From the NCBI RefSeq assembly GCF_025466085.1, contig NZ_JANLOD010000002.1:1-64000 (forward strand): a stretch of 64,000 nucleotides of DNA. The letters are read 5' to 3'. The translations under genes and the position numbers were made by a program. Positions 1 through 9,955 of this stretch are shown here, piece by piece. The stretch comes from Pseudomonas sp. 14P_8.1_Bac3. Lineage in GTDB: Bacteria > Pseudomonadota > Gammaproteobacteria > Pseudomonadales > Pseudomonadaceae. Under the pieces are notes generated by a model. That model had not been told where the DNA came from. It did no database searches and saw only the letters and a program-made list of their open reading frames with translations. The number at the start of each line of letters is the position of its first letter. Position 1 is the stretch's first letter.

Positions 1-9
1 CAAAATCCA

Positions 10-26
10 CCCCCCCCCCCCCCCCC
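10..26. repeat. Homopolymeric C17 tract
   Basis: Seventeen consecutive cytosines lie downstream of the aotP stop codon, in what should be the gap between aotP and the next gene to the left (argR in known Pseudomonas aot operons, outside this window). Such runs are prone to slipped-strand length change and to sequencing or assembly error. A second short C run flanks it. No terminator stem is visible in the 54 bases available. Confidence 0.9.
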
Positions 27-54
27 AACCCCGGGCTCCTGCAGGGTCGGCGTA

Positions 55-819
55 TTACTTGAGATTGCCGCTGAGGAACTGCTTCAACCGCTCGCTCTTC
101 GGGTTGCCCAGCACGTCTTCCGGCGCGCCTTCCTCCTCGACCAGTCCCTGATGCAGAAATAGCACCTGACTCGACACCTTGCGGGCGAAACTCATTTCGT
201 GGGTCACCATGATCATGGTCCGGCCTTCTTCAGCCAGGCCCTGGATCACTCGGAGCACCTCGCCGACCAACTCCGGATCGAGCGCCGAAGTGGGTTCGTC
301 GAACAGCATCACTTCCGGTTCCATCGCCAGGGCGCGGGCAATCGCAACCCGTTGTTGCTGGCCACCGGAGAGGAACGCCGGGTACTGGTCCGCGACCCGT
401 GCCGCCAGGCCGACCTTGTCCAGATAACGGCGAGCACGGTCTTCGGCTTCCTGCTTGCTGCAACCCAGCACCCGGCGAGGCGCCATGGTGATGTTTTCCA
501 GCACAGTCATGTGGCTCCACAGGTTGAAGTGCTGGAACACCATGGCCAGGCGGGTGCGGATCCGTTGCAGTTCATCGGCATCGGCCACGTGCATGCCGTG
601 GCGATCCTTGATCATGCGGATGTTCTGGCCGTCCAGGCTCATCGAGCCGTCGTTGGGTTGTTCGAGAAAGTTGATGCACCGCAGGAAGGTACTTTTACCC
701 GAGCCGCTGGCGCCGATCAGGCTGATGACGTCGCCCGTGTTGGCCTTGAGGGAAACGCCTTTGAGCACATGGTGATCGCCATAGCTCTTATGCAGGCCTT
801 CGATGGTCAGTTTGTACAT
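55..819 (-). CDS. aotP: Arginine/ornithine ABC transporter ATP-binding protein AotP
   Basis: Cytoplasmic ATPase that powers uptake of basic amino acids by the AotQM permease pair. The 254-residue product is full length for the HisP/AotP family. It has a Walker A motif GASGSGKS near residues 36-43, the ABC signature LSGGQQQR near 151-158 and Walker B MLFDEP just after, plus the long insertion between Walker A and the Q-loop typical of polar amino-acid ATPases. It is the last visible gene of a five-gene minus-strand operon in the order aotJ-Q-M-O-P. HisP of the histidine/lysine-arginine-ornithine system is the nearest alternative, but the operon order favours aot. Confidence 0.93.
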   Translation of the reverse strand: MYKLTIEGLHKSYGDHHVLKGVSLKANTGDVISLIGASGSGKSTFLRCINFLEQPNDGSMSLDGQNIRMIKDRHGMHVADADELQRIRTRLAMVFQHFNLWSHMTVLENITMAPRRVLGCSKQEAEDRARRYLDKVGLAARVADQYPAFLSGGQQQRVAIARALAMEPEVMLFDEPTSALDPELVGEVLRVIQGLAEEGRTMIMVTHEMSFARKVSSQVLFLHQGLVEEEGAPEDVLGNPKSERLKQFLSGNLK

Positions 820-832
820 GGGGCATGCATCC

Positions 833-1951
833 TCAAGGCGAAAGTAGATAACCGCTGCGATAGGCTTCGGTGCCCGCGACGTGGGCGATCACCATGCCGG
901 CAGTGGCCATGCGCCGTAGCGAGCGGGCGTACATCAGCCCGGCGACGGTGCAGTGAATGGGGGTGACGCGATCGTTGATCGGATCGATGACTTCGGCGAT
1001 CAGTTGCCCGGCTTCCAGGTGTTCCCCCGGCAGCGCGGTGAACACCAACAACCCGCCCACGGGCGTGGCCACCGGTTCGACGGCGGCCAGCGGCGTGGCG
1101 GGATACGGCAGTGTCGGCAAAGGCGCCGATACGCCGGCAATCGCCCCGAAGTGAATCAGGTAGTCGAGCAGCGCCTGGCAATCAAGGCTGGCCAACGGAT
1201 GATTGACGTCGCCCTGGCCGCGCAATTCGACCGTGACTGAAAAACCGCCCAATGGGATGTTGAAATGCTCGCCGAAGCGTTCTTTCAATTCCCACCAGAG
1301 CAGGGTGAAGCATTCGTCGAACGACTGACCGCCAGAGTCAGTGGCCAGCAGGCTGGCTTCGGCACCGATGTAGCGCGCCAGGGGCTCGACCTGCGGCCAG
1401 GCCTCGGGCGTGGTGTAGAGGTGCGCGACCGCTTCGAAATCGCAATGCAGGTCCAGCACCATGTCGGCATCACAGGCCAGGCGCTGCAGGATCAGGCGCT
1501 GGGATTGCAGTTGCGTGCTGGCGCTCTGCCGCGCGAGCGCATGGCGCAGGCTGCTGCGGATCAGTTCGAGGTTATGGTGCGGGTCGTCGCTGAGCTGGCC
1601 TTCAATCTCGTTGCCGACTTCTTCGCTAAGGTCGACGAACCAGCGGTTGAAGTTCTGTCCGCTTTCCAGTTCGTAGCGGCCCAGCGGCACATCCATCAGC
1701 ACTTGTTCGAGGCCGATCGGGTTGGCCACCGGCACCAGCACGATTTCGCTGCGCAGGCGGCCGGCGGCTTCAAGCTCCGCCAGACGCTGCTTGAGGTGCC
1801 AGGCAACCAGCATGCCGGGCATTTCATCGGCGTGCAGGGACGCCTGGATGTAGATCTTGCCTTTGGCCGACTGCGGGCCGAAGTGGAAGCTGTGAATCTG
1901 TCGTGCTGTCCCCGGCAGCGGGGCCAGCAGGTCATGTTTCTGGTGGCGCAT
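833..1951 (-). CDS. aotO: AotO, succinylglutamate desuccinylase/aspartoacylase family protein
   Basis: A zinc-carboxypeptidase-like (M14, AstE/AspA) protein of 372 residues embedded in the aot transporter operon. The family usually removes an acyl group from an N-acyl amino acid. The zinc-binding H-x-x-E appears as HADE near residues 39-42 and a second histidine in LDLHCD, with the substrate arginine region ANPIGLEQ between. The ATG at 1951 is chosen because the frame's upstream extension would run into the end of aotM; it leaves a 26-base gap. Its exact substrate in arginine or ornithine import is not evident; in P. aeruginosa the equivalent gene is not required for transport as I recall it. 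Confidence 0.85.
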   Translation of the reverse strand: MRHQKHDLLAPLPGTARQIHSFHFGPQSAKGKIYIQASLHADEMPGMLVAWHLKQRLAELEAAGRLRSEIVLVPVANPIGLEQVLMDVPLGRYELESGQNFNRWFVDLSEEVGNEIEGQLSDDPHHNLELIRSSLRHALARQSASTQLQSQRLILQRLACDADMVLDLHCDFEAVAHLYTTPEAWPQVEPLARYIGAEASLLATDSGGQSFDECFTLLWWELKERFGEHFNIPLGGFSVTVELRGQGDVNHPLASLDCQALLDYLIHFGAIAGVSAPLPTLPYPATPLAAVEPVATPVGGLLVFTALPGEHLEAGQLIAEVIDPINDRVTPIHCTVAGLMYARSLRRMATAGMVIAHVAGTEAYRSGYLLSP

Positions 1952-1977
1952 TTGTCTTATTCCAGGAAGCTTGGGCC

Positions 1978-2688
1978 CTAGTGCGTCGGCCCGAGGAAGG
2001 CCAGCCATCGGCGTTCGGCGAGGCGGAACAGTCCGACCAGCGCAAAGGTAACGGTCAGGTAGATCAGCGCGGCGATGCCGAACGACTGGAAGGTCAGGAA
2101 GGTCGCCGAGTTGGCGTCCCGCGCGACTTTCAGGATGTCCGGGATGGTTGCGGTGAACGCCACGGTGGTCGAGTGCAGCATCAGGATCACTTCGTTGCTG
2201 TAATACGGCAACGAGCGACGCAGGGCTGACGGCATGATCACGTAGGCATACAGCTTCCAGCCGGTCAGGCCGTAGGCCTTGGCCGCTTCGACTTCACCAT
2301 GGTTCATGCTGCGGATCGCCCCGGCGAAAATCTCCGTGGTGTAGGCGCAGGTATTCAGGGCGAACGCCAGGATGGTGCAGTTCATCGCGTCGCGGAAGAA
2401 GCTGTCGAGCAGCGGCTGTGCCCGCACCGCCGCCAGGCTGTAGATCCCGGTGTAGCAGATCAGCAACTGGATATACAGCGGCGTACCGCGGAACAGGTAG
2501 GTGTAGAACTGCACCGGCCAGCGAATGTAGAAGTGCGGCGACACCCGGGCGATGGACAGCGGGATCGACACCAGAAAACCAAAGAAGATCGAGGCGCTGA
2601 GCAGCCACAGGGTCATGGCCAGGCCGGTGATGTTGTTGCCGTCGCTGTAGAGGAACGGTCTCCAGTATTCCTGCAGAAGTTCGATCAT
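1978..2688 (-). CDS. aotM: Arginine/ornithine ABC transporter permease AotM
   Basis: Inner-membrane permease of 236 residues, HisM/ArtM type. Several hydrophobic spans are visible (near residues 20-45, 55-80, 95-120, 195-220), with the cytoplasmic coupling motif EVEAAKAYGLTGW near 132-144 that contacts the ATPase. It should pair with AotQ to form the translocation channel. The start overlaps the aotQ stop by four bases (ATGA-type overlap), indicating translational coupling. Confidence 0.92.
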   Translation of the reverse strand: MIELLQEYWRPFLYSDGNNITGLAMTLWLLSASIFFGFLVSIPLSIARVSPHFYIRWPVQFYTYLFRGTPLYIQLLICYTGIYSLAAVRAQPLLDSFFRDAMNCTILAFALNTCAYTTEIFAGAIRSMNHGEVEAAKAYGLTGWKLYAYVIMPSALRRSLPYYSNEVILMLHSTTVAFTATIPDILKVARDANSATFLTFQSFGIAALIYLTVTFALVGLFRLAERRWLAFLGPTH

Positions 2689-3413
2689 CGTACGGCCTCC
2701 CGGGCACCGGCGGCGTAACGGCGTTCAAGCCAGCGCAGGATGACGTTGGAGGCACTCGTGATCAGCAGGTAGATGACGGCCGCCAGCACCAGGAAGTAGA
2801 ACAGTTGATAAGTGCTTTTGCCGGCATCCTGGGCGGCCTTGACCAGGTCGGCGAGGCCGATGATCGACACCAGGGCCGTGGCCTTGAGCATGACCATCCA
2901 GTTGTTACCGATGCCCGGCAGGGCGAAGCGCATCATCTGCGGGAACACCACGATCCAGAAACGCTGGCCGCGCTTGAGGCCATAGGCCGTGGCCGCTTCG
3001 ATCTGACCCCGTGGTACCGCGAGAATCGCGCCACGGAAGGTTTCGGTGAAATACGCACCATAGATGAAGCCCAGGGTGATGACCCCGGCGCTGAACGGGT
3101 TGATCTCGATGTATTCCCATTCCATTAAATCGGTGAACGACGTCAACCAGGTTTGCAGGCTGTAGAAAATCAGCAGCATCAGCACCAGGTCCGGCACGCC
3201 GCGAATCAGCGTGGTGTAGACCTGCGCCGGCACGCGCACCAGTTTGACTTTGGACAGTTTGGCACTGGCGCCGAGCAGGCCGAGCAAGACGGCCACCAGC
3301 AGCGACAACGCCGATAATTTGATGGTCATCCAGGTGCCTTCCATCAGCAACGGGCCGAAGCCCTTGAGGCTGAAGGCAGAGAGCCCCAGATTTTGTAAGA
3401 GGTTTTCGAACAT
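2685..3413 (-). CDS. aotQ: Arginine/ornithine ABC transporter permease AotQ
   Basis: Inner-membrane permease of 242 residues, HisQ type, partner of AotM. It shows an N-terminal hydrophobic segment after LLMEGTWMTIKLS and the coupling-loop motif QIEAATAYGLKRGQ near residues 136-149. It lies 56 bases downstream of aotJ, with a strong terminator-like hairpin in the gap, so its expression probably depends on read-through from the aotJ promoter. Confidence 0.92.
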   Translation of the reverse strand: MFENLLQNLGLSAFSLKGFGPLLMEGTWMTIKLSALSLLVAVLLGLLGASAKLSKVKLVRVPAQVYTTLIRGVPDLVLMLLIFYSLQTWLTSFTDLMEWEYIEINPFSAGVITLGFIYGAYFTETFRGAILAVPRGQIEAATAYGLKRGQRFWIVVFPQMMRFALPGIGNNWMVMLKATALVSIIGLADLVKAAQDAGKSTYQLFYFLVLAAVIYLLITSASNVILRWLERRYAAGAREAVR

Positions 3414-3434
3414 AAATCAGCAACCTGATCGGAT

Positions 3435-3463
3435 GAAAAAAGCGCCCATCGCGAGATGGGCGC
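3435..3463 (-). terminator. Intercistronic terminator between aotJ and aotQ
   Basis: On the minus strand a perfect 9-bp stem (GCGCCCATC / GATGGGCGC) with a four-base loop is followed by six T residues. It lies just after the aotJ stop codon. It would terminate or stabilise most aotJ transcripts and let a fraction read through into aotQMOP. Confidence 0.8.
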
Positions 3464-3469
3464 CGGGCA

Positions 3470-4252
3470 TTATTTGCCGCTGTACAGATTCAGATCGCCA
3501 AAGTGTTTCTTCTGAATGGTGGCGTAGGTGCCATCGTCGTGTAACGCTTTGATACCTTTATCCAAAAGTGCCTTGAGGTCTTTGTTACCTTTAGAGATAC
3601 CGATAGCTGTTTTGGCTGGCAGCAGGGCATCGTCAAGCGGCTTGCTGACGTCGTAGTCGGCACCTTGTGGCGACTTCAAAAAGCCCAGTTCGGCTTGCAG
3701 CATGTCCTGGATGCCGGCGTCGAGACGACCGGAAGTCAGGTCGGAATACACCTGATCCTGGTTCTGATAGGCCTGGGTTTTCACCCCAGCCTTGTCCAGA
3801 ACGGCCTTGGCGTAGGCTTCCTGGATGGTGCCTTGCTCGTAGCCAACGGTTTTGCCCTTGAGCGAAGCAACGTCGGCAGTGATGCCCGAGCCTTTCTTCG
3901 ACACGTAGGCGGTTGGGCCGGAGAACAGTTCGCTGGAGAAGTCGATGACTTTTTCGCGGGCCGGGGTGACGGTCATCGAAGAGATCACACCGTCGAATTT
4001 ATTGGCCTTGAGGCCCGGAATCATGCCGTCGAAATCGCTTTCGACCCATTTGCACTTGACCTTCAGCTCGGCGCAAATCGCGTTCCCCAGATCGATGTCG
4101 AAGCCCACCAGGCTGCCGTCGGCCGCTTTCGACTCGAACGGTGCGTAAGAAGGGTCAACGCCGAAACGCAGTTCCTTGTATTCCTTGGCCAGCGCGGAGC
4201 CGGCAGCCATGCACAACGCCAGTGCAGAAAGGGTCAGCAATGCTTTTTTCAT
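3470..4252 (-). CDS. aotJ: Periplasmic arginine/ornithine-binding protein AotJ
   Basis: Solute-binding receptor of the aot importer, 260 residues. A clear Sec signal peptide (MKKALLTLSALALCMAAGSALA) precedes the mature protein. Family 3 binding-protein features are visible: LRFGVDPSYAPFESK near 28-42, GFDIDLGNAICAEL near 50-63, and FDGVISSMTVTPAREKVIDFS near 85-105. It is the first gene of the operon; the 217-base gap upstream, up to the ligase stop codon, should hold the promoter. I could not identify a convincing ArgR site by eye. Confidence 0.93.
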   Translation of the reverse strand: MKKALLTLSALALCMAAGSALAKEYKELRFGVDPSYAPFESKAADGSLVGFDIDLGNAICAELKVKCKWVESDFDGMIPGLKANKFDGVISSMTVTPAREKVIDFSSELFSGPTAYVSKKGSGITADVASLKGKTVGYEQGTIQEAYAKAVLDKAGVKTQAYQNQDQVYSDLTSGRLDAGIQDMLQAELGFLKSPQGADYDVSKPLDDALLPAKTAIGISKGNKDLKALLDKGIKALHDDGTYATIQKKHFGDLNLYSGK

Positions 4253-4469
4253 TATTCAATCCCTAAAAACCAATATGAGCGCTTGTGGCGCAGAATTATT
4301 GTTACTGGAAAGCGTAAGACCCATTGAAAGTAGCAATTTCCGAACCAGAGTGCCGAACAAGTGTTTTAAAAGCGATTCAAGAAATGGCTGGGCGGGATTT
4401 ATGCACGAAAACGGGCGAAGGGAAATAGCTGCACCAAATTCGAGCCTGTGACTCCTGCAGGAGCGCGTG

Positions 4470-6158
4470 TCAGCCAAGCAAATCCTGCAAAGTCGCGAGG
4501 TTGTCGGCCTCCTCGACGGTTTTGTCCCGGCGCCAGCGCAGCATCCGCGGAAACCGTACGGCAATCCCGCTTTTATGACGCTTGGACAGGGCGATCCCTT
4601 CGAATCCCAGTTCAAACACCAGGCTCGGCTTCACGCTGCTGACCGGGCCGAATTTTTCGACCGTGGTCTTGCGCACGATGCTGTCGACCTGGCGCATTTC
4701 TTCATCGGTCAGCCCCGAATACGCCTTGGCGAACGGCACCAACGTGCGCTCGCTGGCGTCGGGCGGCCCGTCCCACACGGCGAAGGTGTAATCGCTGTAG
4801 AGACTGGCCCGGCGACCGTGGCCGCGTTGCGCGTAAATCAACACCGCGTCGACGCTGAACGGGTCGACTTTCCATTTCCACCACACGCCCATGTCCTTGG
4901 TCCGGCCGACGCCGTACATCGCGTCCCGAGCCTTGAGCATCATGCCTTCGACGCCGAGGCTGCGGGAGGCTTCGCGCTGGCGGGCGAGGTCCAGCCAGTC
5001 TGTGCCGGTGAGCACCGGGGAGGGCAGCAACACCGGGTTGTTGCAGGTCGCGATCACCTGCTCCAGCTGGGCGCGGCGCTTTTCCTGAGGCTGGTTGCGC
5101 CAGTCCGCACCCTGCCATTCCAGCAAGTCGTAGGCGAGGACGACCACCGGCACTTCATCGAGGATTTTCTTGCCCAACGTTTTGCGACCGATCCGCTGTT
5201 GCAGCAGTGCGAACGGCTGCACCGCGGGTGTCGTGGGCGCCAGGGGATCGAACGCGTCTTCAGTGTTCGGCTGTGGGCTTTTCCAGACTACGATCTCGCC
5301 GTCGATCACCGTACCGTCGGGCAGGCCGTGGACCAGACTGTCGAGTTCGGGAAAACGCTCAGTGACCAGTTCTTCACCACGGGACCAGACCCACAGTCGC
5401 CCGTCGCGCTTGACCACTTGCGCGCGGATGCCGTCCCACTTCCATTCCACCTGCCAATGGCTGGCCGGACCGAGCAGCGTTTCGAACTGTTCGACCGGTT
5501 GCGACAGCGCATGGGCGAGAAAAAACGGGTACGGCTGGCCACCGCGCTGAGCATGTTCATCAGAGGATTCGGCGGCGATCAGCTTCTGGTAGCTGGCCGC
5601 GCTCGGGCGGTTGGACAGGTCGGTGTATCCCACCAGCCGCTGGGCCACGCGTTTGCTGTCGAGCTGCGCCATGGCGGCCAGGGCACGGGTGACCAATAAC
5701 TTGGAAACGCCGACGCGAAAACTGCCGGTGATGAGTTTGATGCAGAGCATCAGGCTGGAGCGGTCCAGCTGCGACCAGAATTCGGGCAGGCGTTGCGCGA
5801 GTATTTCCGGGGCTTCGCCGCGCAGGGGCAGCAGCTTGTCTTCGATCCACACCGCCAGGCCGTCGGTGGAACTGTGAGACGCTTCGGGCAGGACCAGCGA
5901 GATGGTTTCCGCCAGGTCGCCGACCGCTTGATAACTTTCTTCGAACAGCCACGGTGACAGGCCGGAATATGCCACGGCGAGTTCACGCAGGACCCGCACC
6001 GGCACCAGTTGCCGAGGGCGCCCGCCAGACAGAAAGTACACCGCCCACGCTGCGTCTTCCGGCGCGGCTTGCGCGAAATAGTGTTGCATCGCCGCCAGCT
6101 TGGCGTTGCTCGACGTCGTCGCGTCGAGTTCGGCATACAGCTCGGCGAAAGCCTTCAT
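4470..6158 (-). CDS. ATP-dependent DNA ligase (bacterial repair type)
   Basis: Seals nicks in duplex DNA through a lysyl-AMP intermediate. The 562-residue product has an N-terminal ligase DNA-binding domain (residues 1-210), the adenylation motif EWKWDGIRAQ with candidate nucleophile Lys240, downstream nucleotidyltransferase motifs (DGEIVVW, EGMMLKARD) and a C-terminal OB-fold segment (SLVFELGFEGIALS). This matches the ligase of the bacterial Lig-Exo(-Lhr-Mpe) repair clusters rather than LigD or NAD-dependent LigA. It overlaps the exonuclease gene start-to-stop by four bases. The Lhr helicase and Mpe phosphoesterase that often accompany it are not adjacent. Confidence 0.88.
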   Translation of the reverse strand: MKAFAELYAELDATTSSNAKLAAMQHYFAQAAPEDAAWAVYFLSGGRPRQLVPVRVLRELAVAYSGLSPWLFEESYQAVGDLAETISLVLPEASHSSTDGLAVWIEDKLLPLRGEAPEILAQRLPEFWSQLDRSSLMLCIKLITGSFRVGVSKLLVTRALAAMAQLDSKRVAQRLVGYTDLSNRPSAASYQKLIAAESSDEHAQRGGQPYPFFLAHALSQPVEQFETLLGPASHWQVEWKWDGIRAQVVKRDGRLWVWSRGEELVTERFPELDSLVHGLPDGTVIDGEIVVWKSPQPNTEDAFDPLAPTTPAVQPFALLQQRIGRKTLGKKILDEVPVVVLAYDLLEWQGADWRNQPQEKRRAQLEQVIATCNNPVLLPSPVLTGTDWLDLARQREASRSLGVEGMMLKARDAMYGVGRTKDMGVWWKWKVDPFSVDAVLIYAQRGHGRRASLYSDYTFAVWDGPPDASERTLVPFAKAYSGLTDEEMRQVDSIVRKTTVEKFGPVSSVKPSLVFELGFEGIALSKRHKSGIAVRFPRMLRWRRDKTVEEADNLATLQDLLG

Positions 6159-7189
6159 GGCAACACCTCGGCGCGTTCCGGCTCGGCACTGGCGTTGTCT
6201 TCCTCATCGTCGCCGTATTCGGTGGTGAACCCTTGGGCGTCGAGGCCTTGTTCGCGCAAATGGCGGACCAGCACGGCCACGGAACCGTGGGTGACCATGA
6301 CCCGTTCCGCGCCGGTCTGCGCAATCGCCCAGAGCAGGCCTGGCCAGTCGGCGTGGTCGGACAGCACAAAGCCACGGTCGACACCGCGCCGCCGACGGGT
6401 GCCGCGCAGGCGCATCCAGCCGCTGGCAAAGCCATCGCTGTAGTCGCCGAAGCGGCGCATCCAAGTACTGCCGCCGGCCGAAGGCGGCGCGAGGACCAGC
6501 GCCTTGCGCATCATCGGATCAGTTTTTTTGACGTCGCCGGCGTAGATCGTTGGCGGCAGGTAGACACCACTGTCGCGGTACACCCGGTTGAGCGGTTCGA
6601 CCGCGCCATGCACCAGAATGGGACCGAGGCTGGCGTCGATGCCGTGAAGAATCCGTTGGGCCTTGCCGAAGGAGTAGCAGAACAGCACGCAGGCTTTGTC
6701 TTCAGCGGCATTGGCTTGCCACCACTGATTGATCTCGGCGAAGACTTGCGCCTGCGGCTGCCAGCGGTAGATCGGCAGGCCGAAGGTCGATTCGGTGATG
6801 AAGGTGTGGCAGCGCACCGGTTCGAAGGGCGCGCAGGTGCCGTCGGGTTCGATCTTGTAATCCCCCGAGGCGACCCAGACTTCGCCGCCGTATTCCAGGC
6901 GCACTTGCGCCGAGCCGAGCACATGGCCGGCGGGATGAAAACTCAGGGTGACGCCGTGATGCAGCAAGCGCTGGCCATAGGGCAGGGTTTGCAGGTTGAT
7001 GTCCTGACCCAGTCGCGCACGCAGGATGCCTTCGCCGGGCGCGGCCGCCAGATAGTGCTGGTTGCCGCCACGGGCATGGTCGCCGTGGGCGTGGGTGATG
7101 ACCGAACGCTCGACCGGCCGCCACGGGTCGATATAGAAATCCCCGGCCGGGCAGTACAAACCTTCGGGACGCGCGATAACAAGGTCCAT
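6155..7189 (-). CDS. Ligase-associated DNA exonuclease, metallo-beta-lactamase fold
   Basis: A 344-residue protein of the SNM1/Apollo-like nuclease group. The metal-binding motif HAHGDH lies at residues 33-38, with further ligand motifs GHVLGSAQ, ASGDY and LSDHAD downstream. It is expected to resect DNA ends in the same repair pathway as the overlapping downstream ligase. The start ATG gives MDLVIARPEGLYC. A REPIN separates it from the acylase gene upstream. Confidence 0.87.
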   Translation of the reverse strand: MDLVIARPEGLYCPAGDFYIDPWRPVERSVITHAHGDHARGGNQHYLAAAPGEGILRARLGQDINLQTLPYGQRLLHHGVTLSFHPAGHVLGSAQVRLEYGGEVWVASGDYKIEPDGTCAPFEPVRCHTFITESTFGLPIYRWQPQAQVFAEINQWWQANAAEDKACVLFCYSFGKAQRILHGIDASLGPILVHGAVEPLNRVYRDSGVYLPPTIYAGDVKKTDPMMRKALVLAPPSAGGSTWMRRFGDYSDGFASGWMRLRGTRRRRGVDRGFVLSDHADWPGLLWAIAQTGAERVMVTHGSVAVLVRHLREQGLDAQGFTTEYGDDEEDNASAEPERAEVLP

Positions 7190-7266
7190 GGATTGACCAG
7201 AATGGAGGACTTGTTAGCTATGAGATTGGCGCGAGGGCAGAAGTTCTATCGAGATGTACGGCGATC

Positions 7267-7361
7267 CCCTGTGGGAGCGGGCTTGCTCGCGAAAGCGGTG
7301 TATCAGACACATGAACGTTGACTGACACACCGCTTTCGCGAGCAAGCCCGCTCCCACAGGG
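7267..7361. repeat. REPIN (inverted REP pair)
   Basis: Two inverted copies of the Pseudomonas REP core, CTGTGGGAGCGGGCTTGCTC and its complement, are separated by about 30 bases and can fold into a long hairpin. It lies between the exonuclease start and the acylase stop. A near-identical element recurs at 32645. Confidence 0.92.
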
Positions 7362-7368
7362 CGTTGCG

Positions 7369-9819
7369 TTATTTCCCGGGTGTCAGCGTCAACCGCTTGG
7401 TCCCATACACCTTGTCGAAGTTCTGCGGCTGCATCGGCAAACTCACGTATTGCCCTTTCAGCCACGGTTCGACGCTGTCGAGGTAATTCGGGCTCGCCGG
7501 GTTGCCCGACTGGCCGGTGCCGTTCTGGCCCATCAACGGTTCGGCCTGGCCGAAGTCGACGATGAAGCGCATGGCCGGTGCCAACGTGGTGTTGAAATCC
7601 TGGCCCCAGGCAAACGCCGCCGTGTTCAGGGTCGTGTGATCGCCACCCGCCGCGACAGGACCGCGCACGGTTTGGCCATTGGCATTCTTCCACTCGTAAC
7701 GGTGCAATTTGCCCCATTGCCAGGCCTTGTGATCGCCGCCCAACAGGCTGTCGCCCGTGGTAATGGCCGCCGCCAGGCTGCGGGCGAGAATCGCCGGTTT
7801 GTCTTCTTTCTGCGGTGTGCGCACGTCATCCCAGAAAGGGCTGTCTTCGCGGCCCAGCAGGTGATCGGCTTGCGCCGCGTAGGACAGCTGACCGTTGGCG
7901 ATAAAGGCCTTCCACGCCGGGCTGCTTTGCGGGCCGAGCTCGTCGAGGAATATCTGCCGGGTGCTTTCCTGCAGGAATAATTCGTAGATCGCCGCATCGG
8001 CAGAGGTCGGTGCCAGTTTGCCGTCGAACGCCATCAGGCGGGTCAGCGCTTCCCGCGCCTTGCCGCGATCGGCCACCGGCAACGCTTCGATTGCTTGCTT
8101 CAGCGGCTGGGCCATACCCGGTGCTTCGAACATTTTTTTCAGTTTGGCGGCGAAGGTAGTGGTCTGGTCGTATTGCATGGCGATCAGGCTGCGGGTGTCG
8201 TGTTTGCCCACGCCGGCCAGTTCGGCCATGCGTTCGCCACGCTCCGGTGCCGCCCACGAGTTGGACAACTGCATGCCGTAGCCATGGGGAATGACCCGTT
8301 GGTTGGCCGTGCCGAGCCAGCCTTGGGCCGGGTCCTGATCGTAGGGGTGCAGCATCGGGTCGGCGTAACCGTCCCAGTCGTAGCGACCTTCCCAGCCCGG
8401 CGACGGCAGCAGGCCTTCGCCTTCGCGCCGGTTCGGGTAACGACCGGTGACCTGCCAGCCGATGTTGCTGGCGTCGGCGAAGACCAGATTCAGGGTGATC
8501 GCACGGATTTCCCGGCTGGCGTCCGAGGCTTTCTCGACGTTCTGCGCGCGGGACAGGTCGAAGAACGCGTCCAGCGATTTGTCATCGGCCAGGCTCGGTG
8601 TCTGCAACGCAAGGCCGAAGCCGTTGCCCAGCGCGGTGCCCTGGGCACTGTTGAGCAGCGGCCCGTGGCGGGTTTCATACACCGCTTCGCGAACCGGCCG
8701 CTGGCCTTTGATGAAATAGGTTTCGTTGCGAACGATGACCGGTTGCCATTTGCCGCATACTTCGTAGGTCAGGCCGTTGCCCTGGCGTTTGATTTTTTCC
8801 AGGAACAGGTCCTGGTTGTCGCCCATGACTGAGGTCATGCTCCACGCCACTTTGCCGTTGAAACCGCCCAGCACCATCGGCAAACCGGCGATAGTCACGC
8901 CGGACGCCTGGTATTTCGGTGCGCGGATCTGCACGTAACTGAACAGCGACGGCACCCCCAGCGGGCCGTGGCTGTCGCTGGCCAGCAGGCTTTTGCCGCT
9001 GCGGCTGCGTTGCGGGGCGATCGCCCAATTGTTCGAGGAGGTGGCGCCCAGCAGATTCAGCTCGGACAGCTGGCCGGTGGCTTTGCTGATTTCACTGAGG
9101 CCCGGAATGGCGCCGTTGAGCTTGAGGCCCTGCCATTTCTCGGCTTCGGCCACCGGCAGTTTTTCGTCAGGGGCGGATGGGGTCAGCCAAGGCAGTTTGT
9201 CGGTGCTGACAGTCTGGGCCAGCACCAGCGAGGCAATTTCCTCGGGCAGGTTGGCCGACTGGCTGAAGTTCAGCAGGCAGAAAATCAGCGCTGAATCTTC
9301 CGGCTTCCAGTATTCGGGCTTGTAGCCGCTGGCGGCGAGGTCGGCCGGCAGCTTGTCGCGGTAGCGGAACAGGTAGGCGTTGACCCCGCGGGCGTAGACC
9401 TCGAAGAAACGTTTGAGGCGCGGTGAAGAGGCCTTGTACAGCTCGTCGGCGCTTTTCTTCAGGTTGACGGCGCGCATGTAGCGGTCGGCGTCCAGCCGAT
9501 CCGCACCGGACATCTCCGACAAACGGCCCTGGGCCAGCAGGCGCAGGGTGACCATTTGCGTAATGCGGTCGGTCGCGTGTACGTAGCCGAGCGTGAACAG
9601 CGCGTCGTGGAAGCTGTTGCTTTCGATCAACGGCATGCCCATGGCATTGCGTCGCACCGATACGTTCTGCGCCAAGCCCTTGAGCGGTTGCACGCCGGTG
9701 GTCGGCGGAAGAGTGTCCTGGGCGTCCCAGGTCTGACAACCGGTCAGGCTCAAGACACCGGCCACTGCTGCGGCAACGCCGAACCGGGGAAGAAAATGTG
9801 TGAGGGCTGGCGAGGCCAT
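7369..9819 (-). CDS. quiP: Penicillin acylase family protein, QuiP-like N-acyl-homoserine-lactone acylase
   Basis: An 816-residue Ntn-hydrolase precursor. Such proteins are exported and self-cleave into alpha and beta chains, with the new N-terminal serine hydrolysing amide bonds. The cleavage site is visible as [10 protein letters not shown], making Ser262 the likely nucleophile. The N-terminus ends in LSLTGC, a lipobox with Cys28, so the protein is probably a lipoprotein. Length and the adjacent glutathione transferase match P. aeruginosa QuiP and its neighbour as I recall them, so signal-degrading or acyl-amide-degrading activity is the best guess. Other acylase substrates, such as beta-lactams or siderophore acyl chains, cannot be excluded. 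Confidence 0.8.
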   Translation of the reverse strand: MASPALTHFLPRFGVAAAVAGVLSLTGCQTWDAQDTLPPTTGVQPLKGLAQNVSVRRNAMGMPLIESNSFHDALFTLGYVHATDRITQMVTLRLLAQGRLSEMSGADRLDADRYMRAVNLKKSADELYKASSPRLKRFFEVYARGVNAYLFRYRDKLPADLAASGYKPEYWKPEDSALIFCLLNFSQSANLPEEIASLVLAQTVSTDKLPWLTPSAPDEKLPVAEAEKWQGLKLNGAIPGLSEISKATGQLSELNLLGATSSNNWAIAPQRSRSGKSLLASDSHGPLGVPSLFSYVQIRAPKYQASGVTIAGLPMVLGGFNGKVAWSMTSVMGDNQDLFLEKIKRQGNGLTYEVCGKWQPVIVRNETYFIKGQRPVREAVYETRHGPLLNSAQGTALGNGFGLALQTPSLADDKSLDAFFDLSRAQNVEKASDASREIRAITLNLVFADASNIGWQVTGRYPNRREGEGLLPSPGWEGRYDWDGYADPMLHPYDQDPAQGWLGTANQRVIPHGYGMQLSNSWAAPERGERMAELAGVGKHDTRSLIAMQYDQTTTFAAKLKKMFEAPGMAQPLKQAIEALPVADRGKAREALTRLMAFDGKLAPTSADAAIYELFLQESTRQIFLDELGPQSSPAWKAFIANGQLSYAAQADHLLGREDSPFWDDVRTPQKEDKPAILARSLAAAITTGDSLLGGDHKAWQWGKLHRYEWKNANGQTVRGPVAAGGDHTTLNTAAFAWGQDFNTTLAPAMRFIVDFGQAEPLMGQNGTGQSGNPASPNYLDSVEPWLKGQYVSLPMQPQNFDKVYGTKRLTLTPGK

Positions 9820-9916
9820 GGCAAAGCTCCTGCGGGGGGTAGCGTCAGTAAAGGCGCTACGTTAGTGAGCAGGAGAGGGCCGCGCAAGCGGCGGCGGGGT
9901 TATTTCTTTACCGGTG

Positions 9917-9943
9917 ATCGTTCCCGCGCAGCGCAGGAACGAC
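9917..9943. repeat. REP-like hairpin, second type
   Basis: The sequence TCGTTCC ... GGAACGA forms an inverted repeat with a GC-rich loop, just after the glutathione transferase stop codon. It resembles the ATCGTTCC-type REP of Pseudomonas and differs from the more common GGGAGCGGGCTTGC type in this window. Confidence 0.6.
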
Positions 9944-9955
9944 CTTCGAGAACAC

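Noticed and set aside
4600..4660. A TTCGAATCCC stretch reminiscent of a tRNA T-loop
   Set aside because: It lies within the ligase coding sequence and no acceptor or anticodon stem can be formed.
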